In this document: positions 16,111 to 25,347 of the stretch, piece by piece
Numbering within the stretch: the first letter of the stretch is position 1
Layout: each line of letters opens with the position of its first letter
Assembly: GCA_042577505.1 (NCBI GenBank)
Contig: JBHPEA010000002.1
Coordinates: forward strand, 1 to 54,565
From: JACQSR01 sp042577505
GTDB taxonomy: Archaea > Nanobdellota > Nanobdellia > Woesearchaeales > JACQSR01
Direction: 5' to 3'
DNA: 54,565 bases
Translations under genes and position numbers: made by a program
The notes under the pieces: generated by a model
What the model was told of the DNA's origin: nothing
The model's input: only the letters and a program-made list of their open reading frames with translations
Database searches by the model: none

Positions 16111-17147
16111 GACTTCGGGAAAATCCATATGTGTATGTACGTACACGAGTAATGAAGACTTCCTTACTTAGGAGATCAGATTATGATAAGATCCTAAAGA
16201 TGGAATTAGGTGAAATCTCTAGATTTCTTGAGGAATCAATCTATAAAAAAGAAATTGATGAATTTGCATCCAAGTTGTCGGGTGTCGATCTACTTGAGTC
16301 TGCCCTTGATGCTAACTTACAAAACTCCATGGCGAAATTAAAAAGAATCTCTGGAGAAGACTTAGAGAAAGTAATTAACCTTTACCTAAGAAGATGGGAT
16401 TTTGAAAACATTAAAACAATTATTAGGGGAATTGTAACAAATGCAGATCCCAACGTTACAAAAGACTTCCTAGTCCCAATTGGAGATATCAATGAATCAA
16501 AAATTAATGAATTGCTAAATATTAAAGATGTTGAGGAATTAATCAAAAAATCTGGACTAGTTGCTGTATCAAATGCTAAAGAAATCATTGGGATTTACAA
16601 TAAAAAAGGGACTTCTTTCCTTGAAAATGAATTAGATCAGATTTATTATAACGAGGTACTAGCTTTTGTTGAAATTCTTCCAAAAACTGGAACACTATTT
16701 AGGGATTTCTTAAACGCAGAAGTTGAAATAAAAAATCTGATAACCTTAGTAAGATTAGTTAGAAATGAAGTATCAAAAGATATTATCCATAAATCTCTAA
16801 TTAAAGTAGGGGATGATCCTGTTCTTCCAAACTCAAAAGTGTTTAATTCTAAAGATCTAGATGAGTTATTTGGAAATCTTAAGAAAACACCTTACCAAAA
16901 GATTGCAAAAGAATCACTACAAAAATTCAATGAAACAAAATCTCTTATTGATTTCGAAAATGATATGAAGCGTCATTTGCTTGGTAAAACAACTTTACTC
17001 TCCCATCAATATCCTTTATCAATTGATGTAATCTTAGGTTTCATGTTTTCTAAGGAACTTGAAGTAGAAAATTTGAAGACAATAATTCGTGGAAAACAAC
17101 TTGGACTAGAAGAAGATTTCATTTCAAGTCAACTGGTGGTCGCTTAA
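16107..17147 (+). CDS. atpC: A-type ATP synthase subunit C
   Basis: Funnel-shaped coupling protein (V-ATPase d-type) that links the central stalk to the rotor ring. The 346-residue, largely helical protein shows YVYVRTRVMKTSLL at the start, the typical YLRRWDFENIKTIIRG block near residue 95, and a repeat of it near the end (EVENLKTIIRGKQLGL). These reflect the family's internal repeats. It overlaps subunit E by 4 bases and subunit F by one base (TAATG). Confidence 0.93.
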   Translation: MRLRENPYVYVRTRVMKTSLLRRSDYDKILKMELGEISRFLEESIYKKEIDEFASKLSGVDLLESALDANLQNSMAKLKRISGEDLEKVINLYLRRWDFENIKTIIRGIVTNADPNVTKDFLVPIGDINESKINELLNIKDVEELIKKSGLVAVSNAKEIIGIYNKKGTSFLENELDQIYYNEVLAFVEILPKTGTLFRDFLNAEVEIKNLITLVRLVRNEVSKDIIHKSLIKVGDDPVLPNSKVFNSKDLDELFGNLKKTPYQKIAKESLQKFNETKSLIDFENDMKRHLLGKTTLLSHQYPLSIDVILGFMFSKELEVENLKTIIRGKQLGLEEDFISSQLVVA

Positions 17148-17443
17148 TGTCAGAATTAGCTGTTGTAGGAGAAAGTAAATTCATTTTGGGATTTCAGTTA
17201 GCTGGAATTCAAAACACAGTAGAAACTAACCAACCAGAAAAAGTAATAGAAGTAATGAGTGATAAGAGATTTGGTATAGTGATCATAGATCAAAATATTA
17301 TGAAAAATTTTAAAGAGCATCAACTTCAATTTGTTCAAGAATCAATCAATCCCGTTGGAGTCATCCTTTCAGAAAAACCAATGGAAGACGATCTAAGAAA
17401 AATGATAATAAAATCAATCGGAGTAGATGTGTGGAATAGATAG
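17147..17443 (+). CDS. atpF: A-type ATP synthase subunit F
   Basis: Small central-stalk subunit that sits on subunit D. The 98-residue protein has the alternating strand/helix pattern of the family. It starts LAVVGESKFILGFQLAGI, close to the usual GD-x-D-x-V-x-GF-RLAGI signature, and has FGIVIIDQNIM in the core. The tail is shortened. The start overlaps the subunit C stop by one base, and the stop is 10 bases before the subunit A start. Confidence 0.92.
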   Translation: MSELAVVGESKFILGFQLAGIQNTVETNQPEKVIEVMSDKRFGIVIIDQNIMKNFKEHQLQFVQESINPVGVILSEKPMEDDLRKMIIKSIGVDVWNR

Positions 17444-17453
17444 GTGGTAAAAC

Positions 17454-19184
17454 ATGGAAAAAGGAATACTATACAGAATTGCCGGACCAGTCGTCGTTGC
17501 TAAGAATCTAAAAGCAAAGATGTATGATGTTGTTCGAGTAGGAAAAGAAAAACTTATGGGAGAAGTTATTCAAATCGATGGTGATAACGTAATTATTCAG
17601 GTTTATGAAGATACTTCAGGTATCAAACCTAATGAAGAAGTCGTTAACACCGGACAGTCATTATCAGTAGAATTGGGACCTGGTCTCTTAACTTCAATCT
17701 ATGATGGAATTCAAAGACCGTTACCTGTATTGAAAGAGATAATGGGTGACTTCATTACCAGAGGTATTGACGCTCCTGGATTAGACAGAAAGAAAAAATG
17801 GGACTTCAAGCCACTTAAGAAAAAAGGAGATGATCTAACAGGCGGAGATATTCTAGGTGAAGTTGAAGAAACACCTGGTATTATTCACAAGATCCTCGCT
17901 CCTCCAAACACCAGTGGAAAAATAAAAGATATCAAATCTGGAAGTTTCACAGTTGAAGAAAACATTGGTGAGCTTGAAGATGGAACCGAGCTGAAACTTA
18001 TGCAAAAATGGCCCGTTAGAAAGCCAAGACCTGTTAAACAAAAATTACCGCCAGTAATTCCACTTATTACAGGTCAGAGAATATTTGATGGTTTCTTTCC
18101 TCTTGCAAAAGGAGGAGTAGCCGCAATCCCTGGACCCTTCGGAGCAGGAAAAACAGTTTCACAGCAACAACTCGCTAAGTGGTCTGATGCAGATATTATT
18201 GTATACATTGGATGCGGTGAGAGGGGAAACGAAATGACTGAAGTTCTAACAGAGTTTCCTGAACTTAAAGATCCTAGAACTGGCAAACCATTAATGAATA
18301 GAACTTCATTAATTGCAAATACTTCAAACATGCCAGTTGCAGCTAGAGAAGTTTCTATTTACACAGGTATTACAATAGCAGAATACTACCGTGACCAAGG
18401 ATTCTCTGTAGCTTTAATGGCAGACTCAACATCAAGATGGGCAGAAGCAATGAGAGAAATCTCATCAAGATTAGAAGAGATGCCTGGTGAAGAGGGTTAT
18501 CCTGCTTATTTATCAACAAGATTAGCAGAGTTCTACGAAAGAGCTGGTAGAGTTGTTCCTCTAGGAACAGATAAAGAAGGTTCTGTATCTGTTATTGGAG
18601 CAGTTTCTCCTCCAGGTGGAGACTTCTCAGAACCAGTGACGCAATCAACTCTTAGGGTTACTAAAACTTTCTGGGCACTAGATGCAAAACTTGCACAAAG
18701 AAGACACTTCCCATCGATTAATTGGTTGAACTCATATTCTTTGTACCTTAAACAGTTAGCACCTTGGTTCAAAGAAGAAGTTGCTTCCGATTGGATGGAA
18801 TTAATCAATACATCGATGAAGATCTTACAAGAAGAAGAGAAACTTCTTGAAATCGTTCAGTTAGTTGGTTCAGATTCACTTCCAGAAAAAGAACAGCTTA
18901 CATTGGAAGTTGCTAGACTAATCAGAGAAAATGTGCTTCAACAAAACGCTTATCATGAGGTCGATACATTCTCTCCTCTACCAAAAACATATATGTTAGT
19001 TAAATCGATTCTTCACTTCCAAACTTTAGCTCAAAACGCATTATCAAGCGGACTCAGAGTTAAACAAATTTTGGATACTAAATCAAAAGATAAGATTGCT
19101 AACGCAAAATTCGAAGAAGACTATGAAAAACTCCTCACAGATGTTGATAATGAAATGAGAGAAGAGTTTAACAAACTTGGGTGA
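17454..19184 (+). CDS. atpA: A-type ATP synthase catalytic subunit A
   Basis: Catalytic subunit that makes or hydrolyses ATP at the A/B interface. Features in order are the N-terminal beta barrel (ILYRIAGPVVVAK), the family's bulge domain (about residues 110-185), and the P-loop GPFGAGKT at 227-234. The catalytic-base region CGERGNEMTEVL and MADSTSRWAEAMREIS follow. There is no intein in the P-loop region, unlike some archaeal atpA genes. The 576-residue length is normal. GGTGGT precedes the ATG. It overlaps subunit B slightly or abuts it, depending on the chosen start. Confidence 0.97.
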   Translation: MEKGILYRIAGPVVVAKNLKAKMYDVVRVGKEKLMGEVIQIDGDNVIIQVYEDTSGIKPNEEVVNTGQSLSVELGPGLLTSIYDGIQRPLPVLKEIMGDFITRGIDAPGLDRKKKWDFKPLKKKGDDLTGGDILGEVEETPGIIHKILAPPNTSGKIKDIKSGSFTVEENIGELEDGTELKLMQKWPVRKPRPVKQKLPPVIPLITGQRIFDGFFPLAKGGVAAIPGPFGAGKTVSQQQLAKWSDADIIVYIGCGERGNEMTEVLTEFPELKDPRTGKPLMNRTSLIANTSNMPVAAREVSIYTGITIAEYYRDQGFSVALMADSTSRWAEAMREISSRLEEMPGEEGYPAYLSTRLAEFYERAGRVVPLGTDKEGSVSVIGAVSPPGGDFSEPVTQSTLRVTKTFWALDAKLAQRRHFPSINWLNSYSLYLKQLAPWFKEEVASDWMELINTSMKILQEEEKLLEIVQLVGSDSLPEKEQLTLEVARLIRENVLQQNAYHEVDTFSPLPKTYMLVKSILHFQTLAQNALSSGLRVKQILDTKSKDKIANAKFEEDYEKLLTDVDNEMREEFNKLG

Positions 19185-19189
19185 TCGCA

Positions 19190-20566
19190 ATGTTAAAAGA
19201 GTATAAAACAATAGAAAAAATCGCAGGGCCATTAATTTATGTTAAAAAAACAGAACCCATAGGATACGCTGATTTAGTAAGAATCCAACTCCCTTCTGGA
19301 GAAGTAAAAAATGGTCAAGTACTAGATACATCAGAAGACATTGTAGTTGTCCAAGTTTTCGAGGGAACATCTGGTATTGATAAAGAAACAAAAGTTAAAT
19401 TCCTTGGAGAAAATATTAAACTTTCAGTATCCAAAGATATGCTTGGAAGAATCCTATCAGGAGCAGGTAAACCTATAGATAATGGACCAGAAATTGTACC
19501 AGAAAAACGTGTAGATATTATCGGTGCAGCTATAAATCCTTACACAAGAAGTTCTCCATCAGAGTTCTTTCAAACTGGAATCTCAACAATTGATGCGATG
19601 AATACCTTAGTAAGGGGCCAGAAATTACCTATTTTCTCTGGATCTGGTCTACCTCACAACGAAATTGCTCTTCAAATAGCTCGTCAAGCTAAAGTTGTTG
19701 GAGAAGGTGAGAAATTCGCTATAGTTTTCGCAGGTATGGGAATTACAAACGAAGAAGCTCAATATTTCATGAGAGATTTCGAAGAAACTGGTGCTCTTCA
19801 AAGAGCAGTAGTTTTCCTAAACTTAGCTGACGATCCAGCGGTTGAAAGACTTATTACACCAAGAATGGCTCTTACTGCTGCAGAATATCTTGCTTACGAG
19901 CATGATATGCACGTTTTAGTTATCTTAACTGACTTAACAAATTACTGTGAAAGTCTTAGAGAGATTGGAGCAGCAAGGGAAGAAGTACCAGGAAGAAGGG
20001 GTTACCCAGGATACATGTATACAGACCTTGCTTCTATTTATGAAAGAGCTGGTATGATCAAAGGAAGAAAGGGATCAATTACACAGTTCCCAATCTTAAC
20101 TATGATCGGTGACGATATAACACACCCAATTCCTGATTTAACAGGTTATATTACAGAGGGTCAGATCGTACTTTCAAGAGAAATCCATAGAAAAGGTATC
20201 TATCCACCTGTGGACGTACTACCTTCATTATCAAGACTTATGAATTCAGGTATTGGACCTAAGAAAACAAGAGATGACCACAAACAAGTCTCCGATCAAC
20301 TTTATTCTTTCTATGCTGAAGGAAGGGATCTACGTGGTTTAGTTGCAATTGTTGGAGAGGAAGCATTATCCGATCGTGATAAGAGGCTACTTAACTTCGC
20401 ACAAGAATTTGAAGTTGAATTTGTCCAACAAGGAAACAGAGACGATAGGTCAATTCAACTAACACTAGACTTAGGGTGGAAATTGTTATCTAAATTCCCA
20501 AAAAGAGAATTGACTAGGATATCTCCTGAAATCAAAGATAAAATGTGGAAAGGTACTGAAGAATAG
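19190..20566 (+). CDS. atpB: A-type ATP synthase subunit B
   Basis: Non-catalytic nucleotide-binding subunit of the catalytic head. It shows the expected degenerate P-loop IFSGSGLPHNEIALQIARQA. Also present are FAGMGITNEEAQYF, LNLADDPAVERLITPRMALT and the GRRGYPGYMYTDLASIYERAG signature. I place the start at ATG 19190 (458 residues), which follows GGGTGATC at good spacing. A GTG at 19181 in the same frame is possible, would add three residues and overlap subunit A. Length is normal. Confidence 0.96.
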   Translation: MLKEYKTIEKIAGPLIYVKKTEPIGYADLVRIQLPSGEVKNGQVLDTSEDIVVVQVFEGTSGIDKETKVKFLGENIKLSVSKDMLGRILSGAGKPIDNGPEIVPEKRVDIIGAAINPYTRSSPSEFFQTGISTIDAMNTLVRGQKLPIFSGSGLPHNEIALQIARQAKVVGEGEKFAIVFAGMGITNEEAQYFMRDFEETGALQRAVVFLNLADDPAVERLITPRMALTAAEYLAYEHDMHVLVILTDLTNYCESLREIGAAREEVPGRRGYPGYMYTDLASIYERAGMIKGRKGSITQFPILTMIGDDITHPIPDLTGYITEGQIVLSREIHRKGIYPPVDVLPSLSRLMNSGIGPKKTRDDHKQVSDQLYSFYAEGRDLRGLVAIVGEEALSDRDKRLLNFAQEFEVEFVQQGNRDDRSIQLTLDLGWKLLSKFPKRELTRISPEIKDKMWKGTEE

Positions 20567-20567
20567 A

Positions 20568-21188
20568 ATGGCTCTTGACATTAAACCAACAAGAAGTGAA
20601 CTCATTACTTTAAAGAAAAAGATTAAACTTGCTAAATCAGGTTATAATCTGCTCAAAAAGAAAAGGGATGGTTTAATTCTTGAATTCTTTGAGATACTTA
20701 AGAAAGTAAAAGAGTCAAGAAGTGAACTTACTGACATATACAAAGAAGCTCTTCACAAAATGTCAATTACTAGGGCAGTTGAAAACGACATGCATATCAA
20801 ATCAATTGCACTCGGTATTAAAGACATCCCTACAGTAGAGATAAGCGAAAAAAACGTTATGGGATTAAGAGTTCCAAAAATATCAGGAACCACAGTTTCA
20901 AAACATTTCATGGAAAGAGGATATGGGCTCTTATCGTCCTCTATTAAAATCGATGAAGCGTCTTTAGCATATGAGAAAGTTGTAAGTAATGTCATTATTG
21001 CAGCAGAAGTCGAAACGACTCTAAAGAAACTTCTAAACGAAATTGAAAAAACGAAAAGAAAAGTAAATGCTCTTGAGCAGATTGTAATTCCAAGAATGGA
21101 AGAAGCTGCAGCATACATTAGAATGCGTCTTGAAGAAATTGAAAGAGAGAACTTCTCAAGATTAAAAGTAATTAAGAAGAGGATATAG
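20568..21188 (+). CDS. atpD: A-type ATP synthase subunit D
   Basis: Central rotor shaft, made of two long antiparallel helices. The start IKPTRSELITLKKKIKLAKSG and the C-terminal KRKVNALEQIVIPRMEEAAAYIRMRLEEIERENFSRLK block are family hallmarks. Length is 206 residues, as expected. It begins one base after the subunit B stop and is the last gene of the operon; a run of T follows at once. Confidence 0.95.
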   Translation: MALDIKPTRSELITLKKKIKLAKSGYNLLKKKRDGLILEFFEILKKVKESRSELTDIYKEALHKMSITRAVENDMHIKSIALGIKDIPTVEISEKNVMGLRVPKISGTTVSKHFMERGYGLLSSSIKIDEASLAYEKVVSNVIIAAEVETTLKKLLNEIEKTKRKVNALEQIVIPRMEEAAAYIRMRLEEIERENFSRLKVIKKRI

Positions 21189-21195
21189 TTTTTTA
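21189..21195 (+). terminator. T-rich run after the ATP synthase operon
   Basis: A run of six T directly follows the subunit D stop (TAGTTTTTTAG) and would end transcription of the nine-gene operon. The next gene has its own TATA-like box right after it. Confidence 0.4.
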
Positions 21196-21199
21196 GAAA

Positions 21200-21210
21200 G
21201 ATATATATAA
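21200..21210 (+). promoter_or_regulatory. TATA-like box for the cysteine-rich secreted protein
   Basis: GATATATATAA lies about 50 bases before ATG 21255. The predicted short leader carries a ribosome binding site AGAGGTG 6 bases before the start. Confidence 0.45.
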
Positions 21211-21254
21211 TACATTTTCTGAGTTCTTATTAATCACAATTAGAGGTGCCATAA

Positions 21255-23468
21255 ATGAAAAAATCATCACAATACACATTTCTTTTAGGAGTAATTTGCT
21301 TAATTGGTTTTACTGGTTGTTGTAATAATAATGGGATTTGTGATGAAGGAGAAACTCCCGATAATTGCATTGCAGATTTTGACAAAGATAGTGATGGTTT
21401 TTATGATGAATTTAACAATTGCGGAGGAGACGATTGTGATGATGGTAATCCAGATGTTAATCCAGGTAAAATTGAAAGCGATTTTATAGGAAATTGCGAT
21501 AATGGTTTAGATGATGATTGTGATGGTTTTACAGATAAAAATGATCCTGATTGTGTTGGAGAATGTACTGATGAGGGTAATTTTTTTGATGGAATAGACA
21601 ATGATTGTGATGGTTTAGTTGATGAAGGAGTGGACATTAATATTGATTATTTTGGAAGTAGAGCCCATAATAAATTTGGTGAAATATATTACCAAATACC
21701 TCTTTTCACACAAGAAGATGCTGATTGTTTTTTAATAAAAGAAAATTCTATTGGTTATGACTATAATAATTGTCCAAACTTAACTCTTTTGGACACAATG
21801 ACATATGTTCGCTTTAAAGAAGTTGACCCAGTATTAACCCATTTGTATATTCTTGAAGAAGGGGTTCCAGTTGAAAATTGTGATGAATGTGTCCACATAT
21901 ATTCTGGAGAGGATTTCTCAATTTTTAGGATCCCTCATTTTTCTGAATATTTGGTTGCTGGTCCACCCCCTACAGCTCCTGGTGGGCCCAGTGTTTGTGA
22001 TTATAGCGCCCCAGGTTGTAAGGTAGGTGATGGACAAGTTTTTACTCCTTGGAGATATGATTCAGTAAATGACTGTTCGTTTAGATTATGTGGATTTTGT
22101 GAAGACATTGTTAATTGCGGAGATTATGATCCTAAAACTTGCGAGTGTCAAAACTGTCCTGATTGTTACCAGGGATCAAGAAGAACCAGTAATCCTTATG
22201 ATTGTGGATGTCAAGACTGTCAAGATAAGTCAGAATCATATCCTTGGTATCAATGTGATACATACATAACAGACTCATGTACTTGTGAAACCTGTGATGA
22301 TAGCCTATGTGAGTTTCCAAAAGTTATGGGGGAACCTAGTTTTTGTAAGTGTTCATGTGGGATCCCTGAATGTAATGAAGATTTGTGCCAAATTCCTAAT
22401 CCCGAGAATAAGAAACCAGGTTCTCAAACATGTGATTGCATAGATAAGTGCGAAAAAAGAGGGAAAATCTGTGCTGGATCTTCTTGTCCAGGACAATGTT
22501 GTGATCACGGTAAAACTTGTACTCATCCAGGGATAGGGTGTGTAGGTCCAGAAGATTTGTATTATATTTGTTGTGATAAAGAAATTAATTCTTGTACTCC
22601 TGGAGCATATAATCCCGATGATGGACTTCCACCTTGTTTCGATGGTACCGCATCTGGTCCATTTGGAACATATGAAGAAGCTCAGATGGAATGTGATGAG
22701 TGCATTACTATTTGCCCAACCGAAGAGTATTCAAAAGTATGCCCTCCAGGAACAACTGATCCCGACGATTTAAAGGCTTGTTGTAGTCCTGACGCTGCTT
22801 GTAGAGATGGTAGTGATGGGAATGGTTGGTGCACAAATGAATGTGGAGATTGTGATGCTGGTGAGATCTGTTGTGATGACAATGAATGTTGTTCTCCAGA
22901 AAATTGCATAAATGGAGAATGTACTGAATGTAAAACTTGTGCAGATTATGCCTGGCAATGTGGGCAGTTTAATGATAATTGTGGAGGCACTGTAACCTGT
23001 ACATGTCCTCAACCATTCTATTGCGAAGATGGTGAATGTACTTCAGATCCTGATTGTAAAAGTTGTTTAGATTTTTCGGCAGAATGTGGTACTTTTTATG
23101 ACGACCAATGTATGAAGGTCATTCGTTGTGACTGTGCTGAGGATTACTATTGTCAGCTTGGTGATGGGATTGTTCCAAATAGATGTAAGGAGATTGATGA
23201 ACCTTGCTATGATCCTTCTAAATGGTGTGAGGTAAGTCAACAATGTTGTGCGCCTCACCAAGAAAGAGTGGGGGGAGAACAAGGAGACCCTTATTGTGGT
23301 TGTAGAGATACTTCTTGCGGAAGTGGAAATTGGATAGCAGACCCCGAGGACGGTTGTTATATGATGTCAGATACTGATGGTAAGGGAGTACCTTGTTGCT
23401 GTAGAGGTATTGGTGATATAGTCCCTGGAGTTTGTAGGGGAGGAAGGTGTGATTTTATTAATTGCTAA
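21255..23468 (+). CDS. Large secreted cysteine-rich protein, probable surface or lipoprotein
   Basis: A 737-residue exported protein of unknown function with 98 cysteines (13 percent), many as CC, CxC and CxxC. A signal peptide is clear: KKSSQY, a hydrophobic core, then FTGC with Cys22, a lipobox-like site. Residues 38-125 hold MopE-like putative metal-binding motifs: DKDSDGFYDE, GDDCDDGNPDVNPG, DDDCDGFTDKNDPDC, IDNDCDGLVDE. A cysteine-poor stretch (about 126-235) is followed by dense cysteine repeats, including two related 40-residue units near 555-595 and 603-645 (CxxCxDxxxxCGxFxDxC). It is very acidic. Extensive disulfide bonding outside the cell and calcium binding are inferred. It may be an adhesin or surface-protein component. 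Confidence 0.75.
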   Translation: MKKSSQYTFLLGVICLIGFTGCCNNNGICDEGETPDNCIADFDKDSDGFYDEFNNCGGDDCDDGNPDVNPGKIESDFIGNCDNGLDDDCDGFTDKNDPDCVGECTDEGNFFDGIDNDCDGLVDEGVDINIDYFGSRAHNKFGEIYYQIPLFTQEDADCFLIKENSIGYDYNNCPNLTLLDTMTYVRFKEVDPVLTHLYILEEGVPVENCDECVHIYSGEDFSIFRIPHFSEYLVAGPPPTAPGGPSVCDYSAPGCKVGDGQVFTPWRYDSVNDCSFRLCGFCEDIVNCGDYDPKTCECQNCPDCYQGSRRTSNPYDCGCQDCQDKSESYPWYQCDTYITDSCTCETCDDSLCEFPKVMGEPSFCKCSCGIPECNEDLCQIPNPENKKPGSQTCDCIDKCEKRGKICAGSSCPGQCCDHGKTCTHPGIGCVGPEDLYYICCDKEINSCTPGAYNPDDGLPPCFDGTASGPFGTYEEAQMECDECITICPTEEYSKVCPPGTTDPDDLKACCSPDAACRDGSDGNGWCTNECGDCDAGEICCDDNECCSPENCINGECTECKTCADYAWQCGQFNDNCGGTVTCTCPQPFYCEDGECTSDPDCKSCLDFSAECGTFYDDQCMKVIRCDCAEDYYCQLGDGIVPNRCKEIDEPCYDPSKWCEVSQQCCAPHQERVGGEQGDPYCGCRDTSCGSGNWIADPEDGCYMMSDTDGKGVPCCCRGIGDIVPGVCRGGRCDFINC

Positions 23469-23482
23469 TGAGGGCAAACAGC

Positions 23483-23495
23483 TTTTTCTTTTTTT
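23483..23495 (+). terminator. T-rich terminator after the cysteine-rich gene
   Basis: TTTTTCTTTTTTT follows 14 bases after the stop codon and lies between convergent genes. It fits archaeal T-tract termination for the plus-strand gene. Confidence 0.5.
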
Positions 23496-23541
23496 AATTA
23501 GATCATCATCAATTCCAATCAGAATAAATCAAGAAAAGAAT

Positions 23542-24291
23542 TTAGAAAAAGATTAGTTTTAATGCTGATAGTATTACAAAAAATGTAAAAAATACTCTTA
23601 CAAATTTATCACCTTTTATTAAAGCTGTTTTTGACCCAACATAACCTCCAAATATACTACCTAAAGCTAACGCAATTCCATATTCATAATTGATTAAACC
23701 ATTAACTGCAAATACATAAATCGCAACCGCAAATGTACCTAAAGCAGGTAATCTAGTCCAAGCATTGGCTTGAATATATGTTGTTCCAAACAATAAAATC
23801 ATAGCATAAATTCCTAATAGTCCCCCTGCAACGCCAAATAAACCTCCATAAATAGACAATCCAAAGAATACAATCATACCGATTACAATATAAAATTTCG
23901 GTACGGTCTTTTTATTAATACCAAGATCTCTAACAAAAAGTAAAGGCAATATACCAACAATAATGATAGCAATAATATTTGTAAGAATTTTCTCATTCAT
24001 TTCAACTAGCATATTTGCCCCAATGTAACCACCAACTAGACTTATTAATAAAAAAGGAATAGAATACCAATAGTTTATTTTATGTGCTTTGATAAAATTA
24101 TATATTGATCCGGGAACTGATCCTATAGCCCCCATTTTATTTGTCGCAATTGCTACTGTCGGTGGTAACCCTAAAAAGATTAATATCGGAACAGCTATAA
24201 TTCCTCCTCCTCCGCCTACAAGTGTACCAAAGACACTTGAAACGAATCCCAACACGAAAACTAATATCAACAAATAATCCATCAAATTCAC
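23542..24291 (-). CDS. TauE/SafE-family permease
   Basis: Predicted membrane transporter of the TauE/SafE (DUF81) family, whose members export sulfite, sulfoacetate or similar anions. The 249 residues contain about eight hydrophobic segments in two repeats. Each repeat has the family's signature: FGTLVGGGGGIIAVPILI near residue 22 and GLFGVAGGLLGIYAMILLFG near residue 150, each followed by an Ala/Thr-Asn/Arg kink (ATNKMGAI, AWTRLPALG). The substrate cannot be told from sequence. A ribosome binding site AGGTGA precedes ATG 24291. It is divergent from the NMD3-like gene. Confidence 0.88.
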   Translation of the reverse strand: MNLMDYLLILVFVLGFVSSVFGTLVGGGGGIIAVPILIFLGLPPTVAIATNKMGAIGSVPGSIYNFIKAHKINYWYSIPFLLISLVGGYIGANMLVEMNEKILTNIIAIIIVGILPLLFVRDLGINKKTVPKFYIVIGMIVFFGLSIYGGLFGVAGGLLGIYAMILLFGTTYIQANAWTRLPALGTFAVAIYVFAVNGLINYEYGIALALGSIFGGYVGSKTALIKGDKFVRVFFTFFVILSALKLIFF

Positions 24292-24314
24292 CTAATTCCT
24301 TTTAATCAAATACA

Positions 24315-24324
24315 TTTATATAAG
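24315..24324 (+). promoter_or_regulatory. TATA-like box for the NMD3-like gene
   Basis: TTTATATAAG is centred about 28 bases before ATG 24347, indicating a leaderless transcript. The element is nearly symmetric and could also serve the divergent permease. Confidence 0.45.
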
Positions 24325-24346
24325 TTTATCTAATCATCCCACTATC

Positions 24347-24769
24347 ATGGAACAAAAACATAGCAATTATTTTGAAGGAATACTCCAATTGAGGAATCCC
24401 AATAAAGAAGTTATTAATTATATTAACAATAAAGCTAATGATCAAATATCCAAAATCAAAGATGTTAAAGGAGGGATTGACTTCTATTTCATTTCTCAAA
24501 AAGTGCTTAAGGCTTTCGGACCAAAATTACAAAGAAGGTTTGGTGGAGAAGTTATAACTAGCGCAAAAATCCATACTAGAGATAGAATGTCTGGGAAAGA
24601 GTTATACAGAGTTAACCTCCTTTTTAGAATTCCTTTTTTTAAGGTAGGTGATATTATTGAAATCAAGGGAAATCTATACAAGGTATCACAAATCGGAAAA
24701 AATGTTTCAGCTAAAGACCTTGACACGGGAAAGAAATCGACTTTCAGATATAGGGACCTTCCAAAATAA
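24347..24769 (+). CDS. Short NMD3-like protein lacking the zinc-binding domain
   Basis: NMD3 in eukaryotes is the nuclear export adaptor of the large ribosomal subunit; archaeal homologues are thought to act in ribosome maturation. This 140-residue protein matches only the core: HSNYFEGILQLRN at the start, GGIDFYFISQKVLKAFGPKLQRRFGG in the middle, and a C-terminal OB/SH3-like barrel (PFFKVGDIIEIKGNLYKVSQIG). The usual N-terminal zinc ribbon with four CxxC pairs is absent, and the protein has no cysteine at all. A TATA-like box 28 bases upstream supports this start, so it is not simply mis-called. Confidence 0.78.
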   Translation: MEQKHSNYFEGILQLRNPNKEVINYINNKANDQISKIKDVKGGIDFYFISQKVLKAFGPKLQRRFGGEVITSAKIHTRDRMSGKELYRVNLLFRIPFFKVGDIIEIKGNLYKVSQIGKNVSAKDLDTGKKSTFRYRDLPK

Positions 24770-25207
24770 TCATTTCGTTTTATTTGCAACTTTATTGTTC
24801 CACTCTTTCCTTTGGTCTTCTGAGAATACACTATCTAACTCAGGATAGAGTAACCTCTCTTCCATATTCCTGTGTCTCCTCATTAATAAAAACAGTTCAG
24901 TTAGATTAAGATTCACGTTCCCCCCAACTTCCCTTTCAAATCTATTTAATTCATTAAGAATATCGACATGTTGTTGTTGTATTGTATGAATAGCAGGTAT
25001 CCAAGATTGGGATATTTCCTTATATCGATTATAGATCTCATTTTCATCGGCGAAATGTCCTTCTACTGCTTCCCTCAATAACTTAAGCTTGTTTAGACCA
25101 TTAGTCTCTTTAATATCTGCGACAATGGAATCTATGATATTGTGATCACTTAAAAATATCGAGCTAAAATTCCAGCTGTGTTGTTCTTCATCACTCAAAT
25201 ATCTCAC
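24770..25207 (-). CDS. Hemerythrin-like (HHE) protein
   Basis: A 145-residue helical protein with the spacing of hemerythrin-type di-iron ligands: LSDHNIID in helix 1, EGHFADENEIY in helix 2, QQQHVDILNEL in helix 3 and RHRNMEERLLYPELD in helix 4. Such proteins bind oxygen or nitric oxide, or sense iron and oxygen, in the cytoplasm. The role here is not shown by context. The first ATG follows a strong ribosome binding site GAGGTGAGAT. Its stop is directly next to the stop of the convergent NMD3-like gene. Confidence 0.82.
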   Translation of the reverse strand: MRYLSDEEQHSWNFSSIFLSDHNIIDSIVADIKETNGLNKLKLLREAVEGHFADENEIYNRYKEISQSWIPAIHTIQQQHVDILNELNRFEREVGGNVNLNLTELFLLMRRHRNMEERLLYPELDSVFSEDQRKEWNNKVANKTK

Positions 25208-25347
25208 CTCTATTCAAAATAATAATGATATATTAGTATATAAAATCTCCGTTTTTATATTAAAAATCCAATTTTTTACTCAATTAAGACAATTAAACAC
25301 TAACATTTAAATTCACATTAAAAATGATTACCAATTAGTGGTCATTA

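Noticed and set aside
16125..16150. Near-palindrome GTGTATGTACGTACAC
   Set aside because: It lies within the subunit C coding sequence, is imperfect, and has no promoter context.
18000..18200. Possible intein in atpA, as found in some archaea
   Set aside because: The P-loop and flanking sequence are continuous and total length is normal, so there is no intein.
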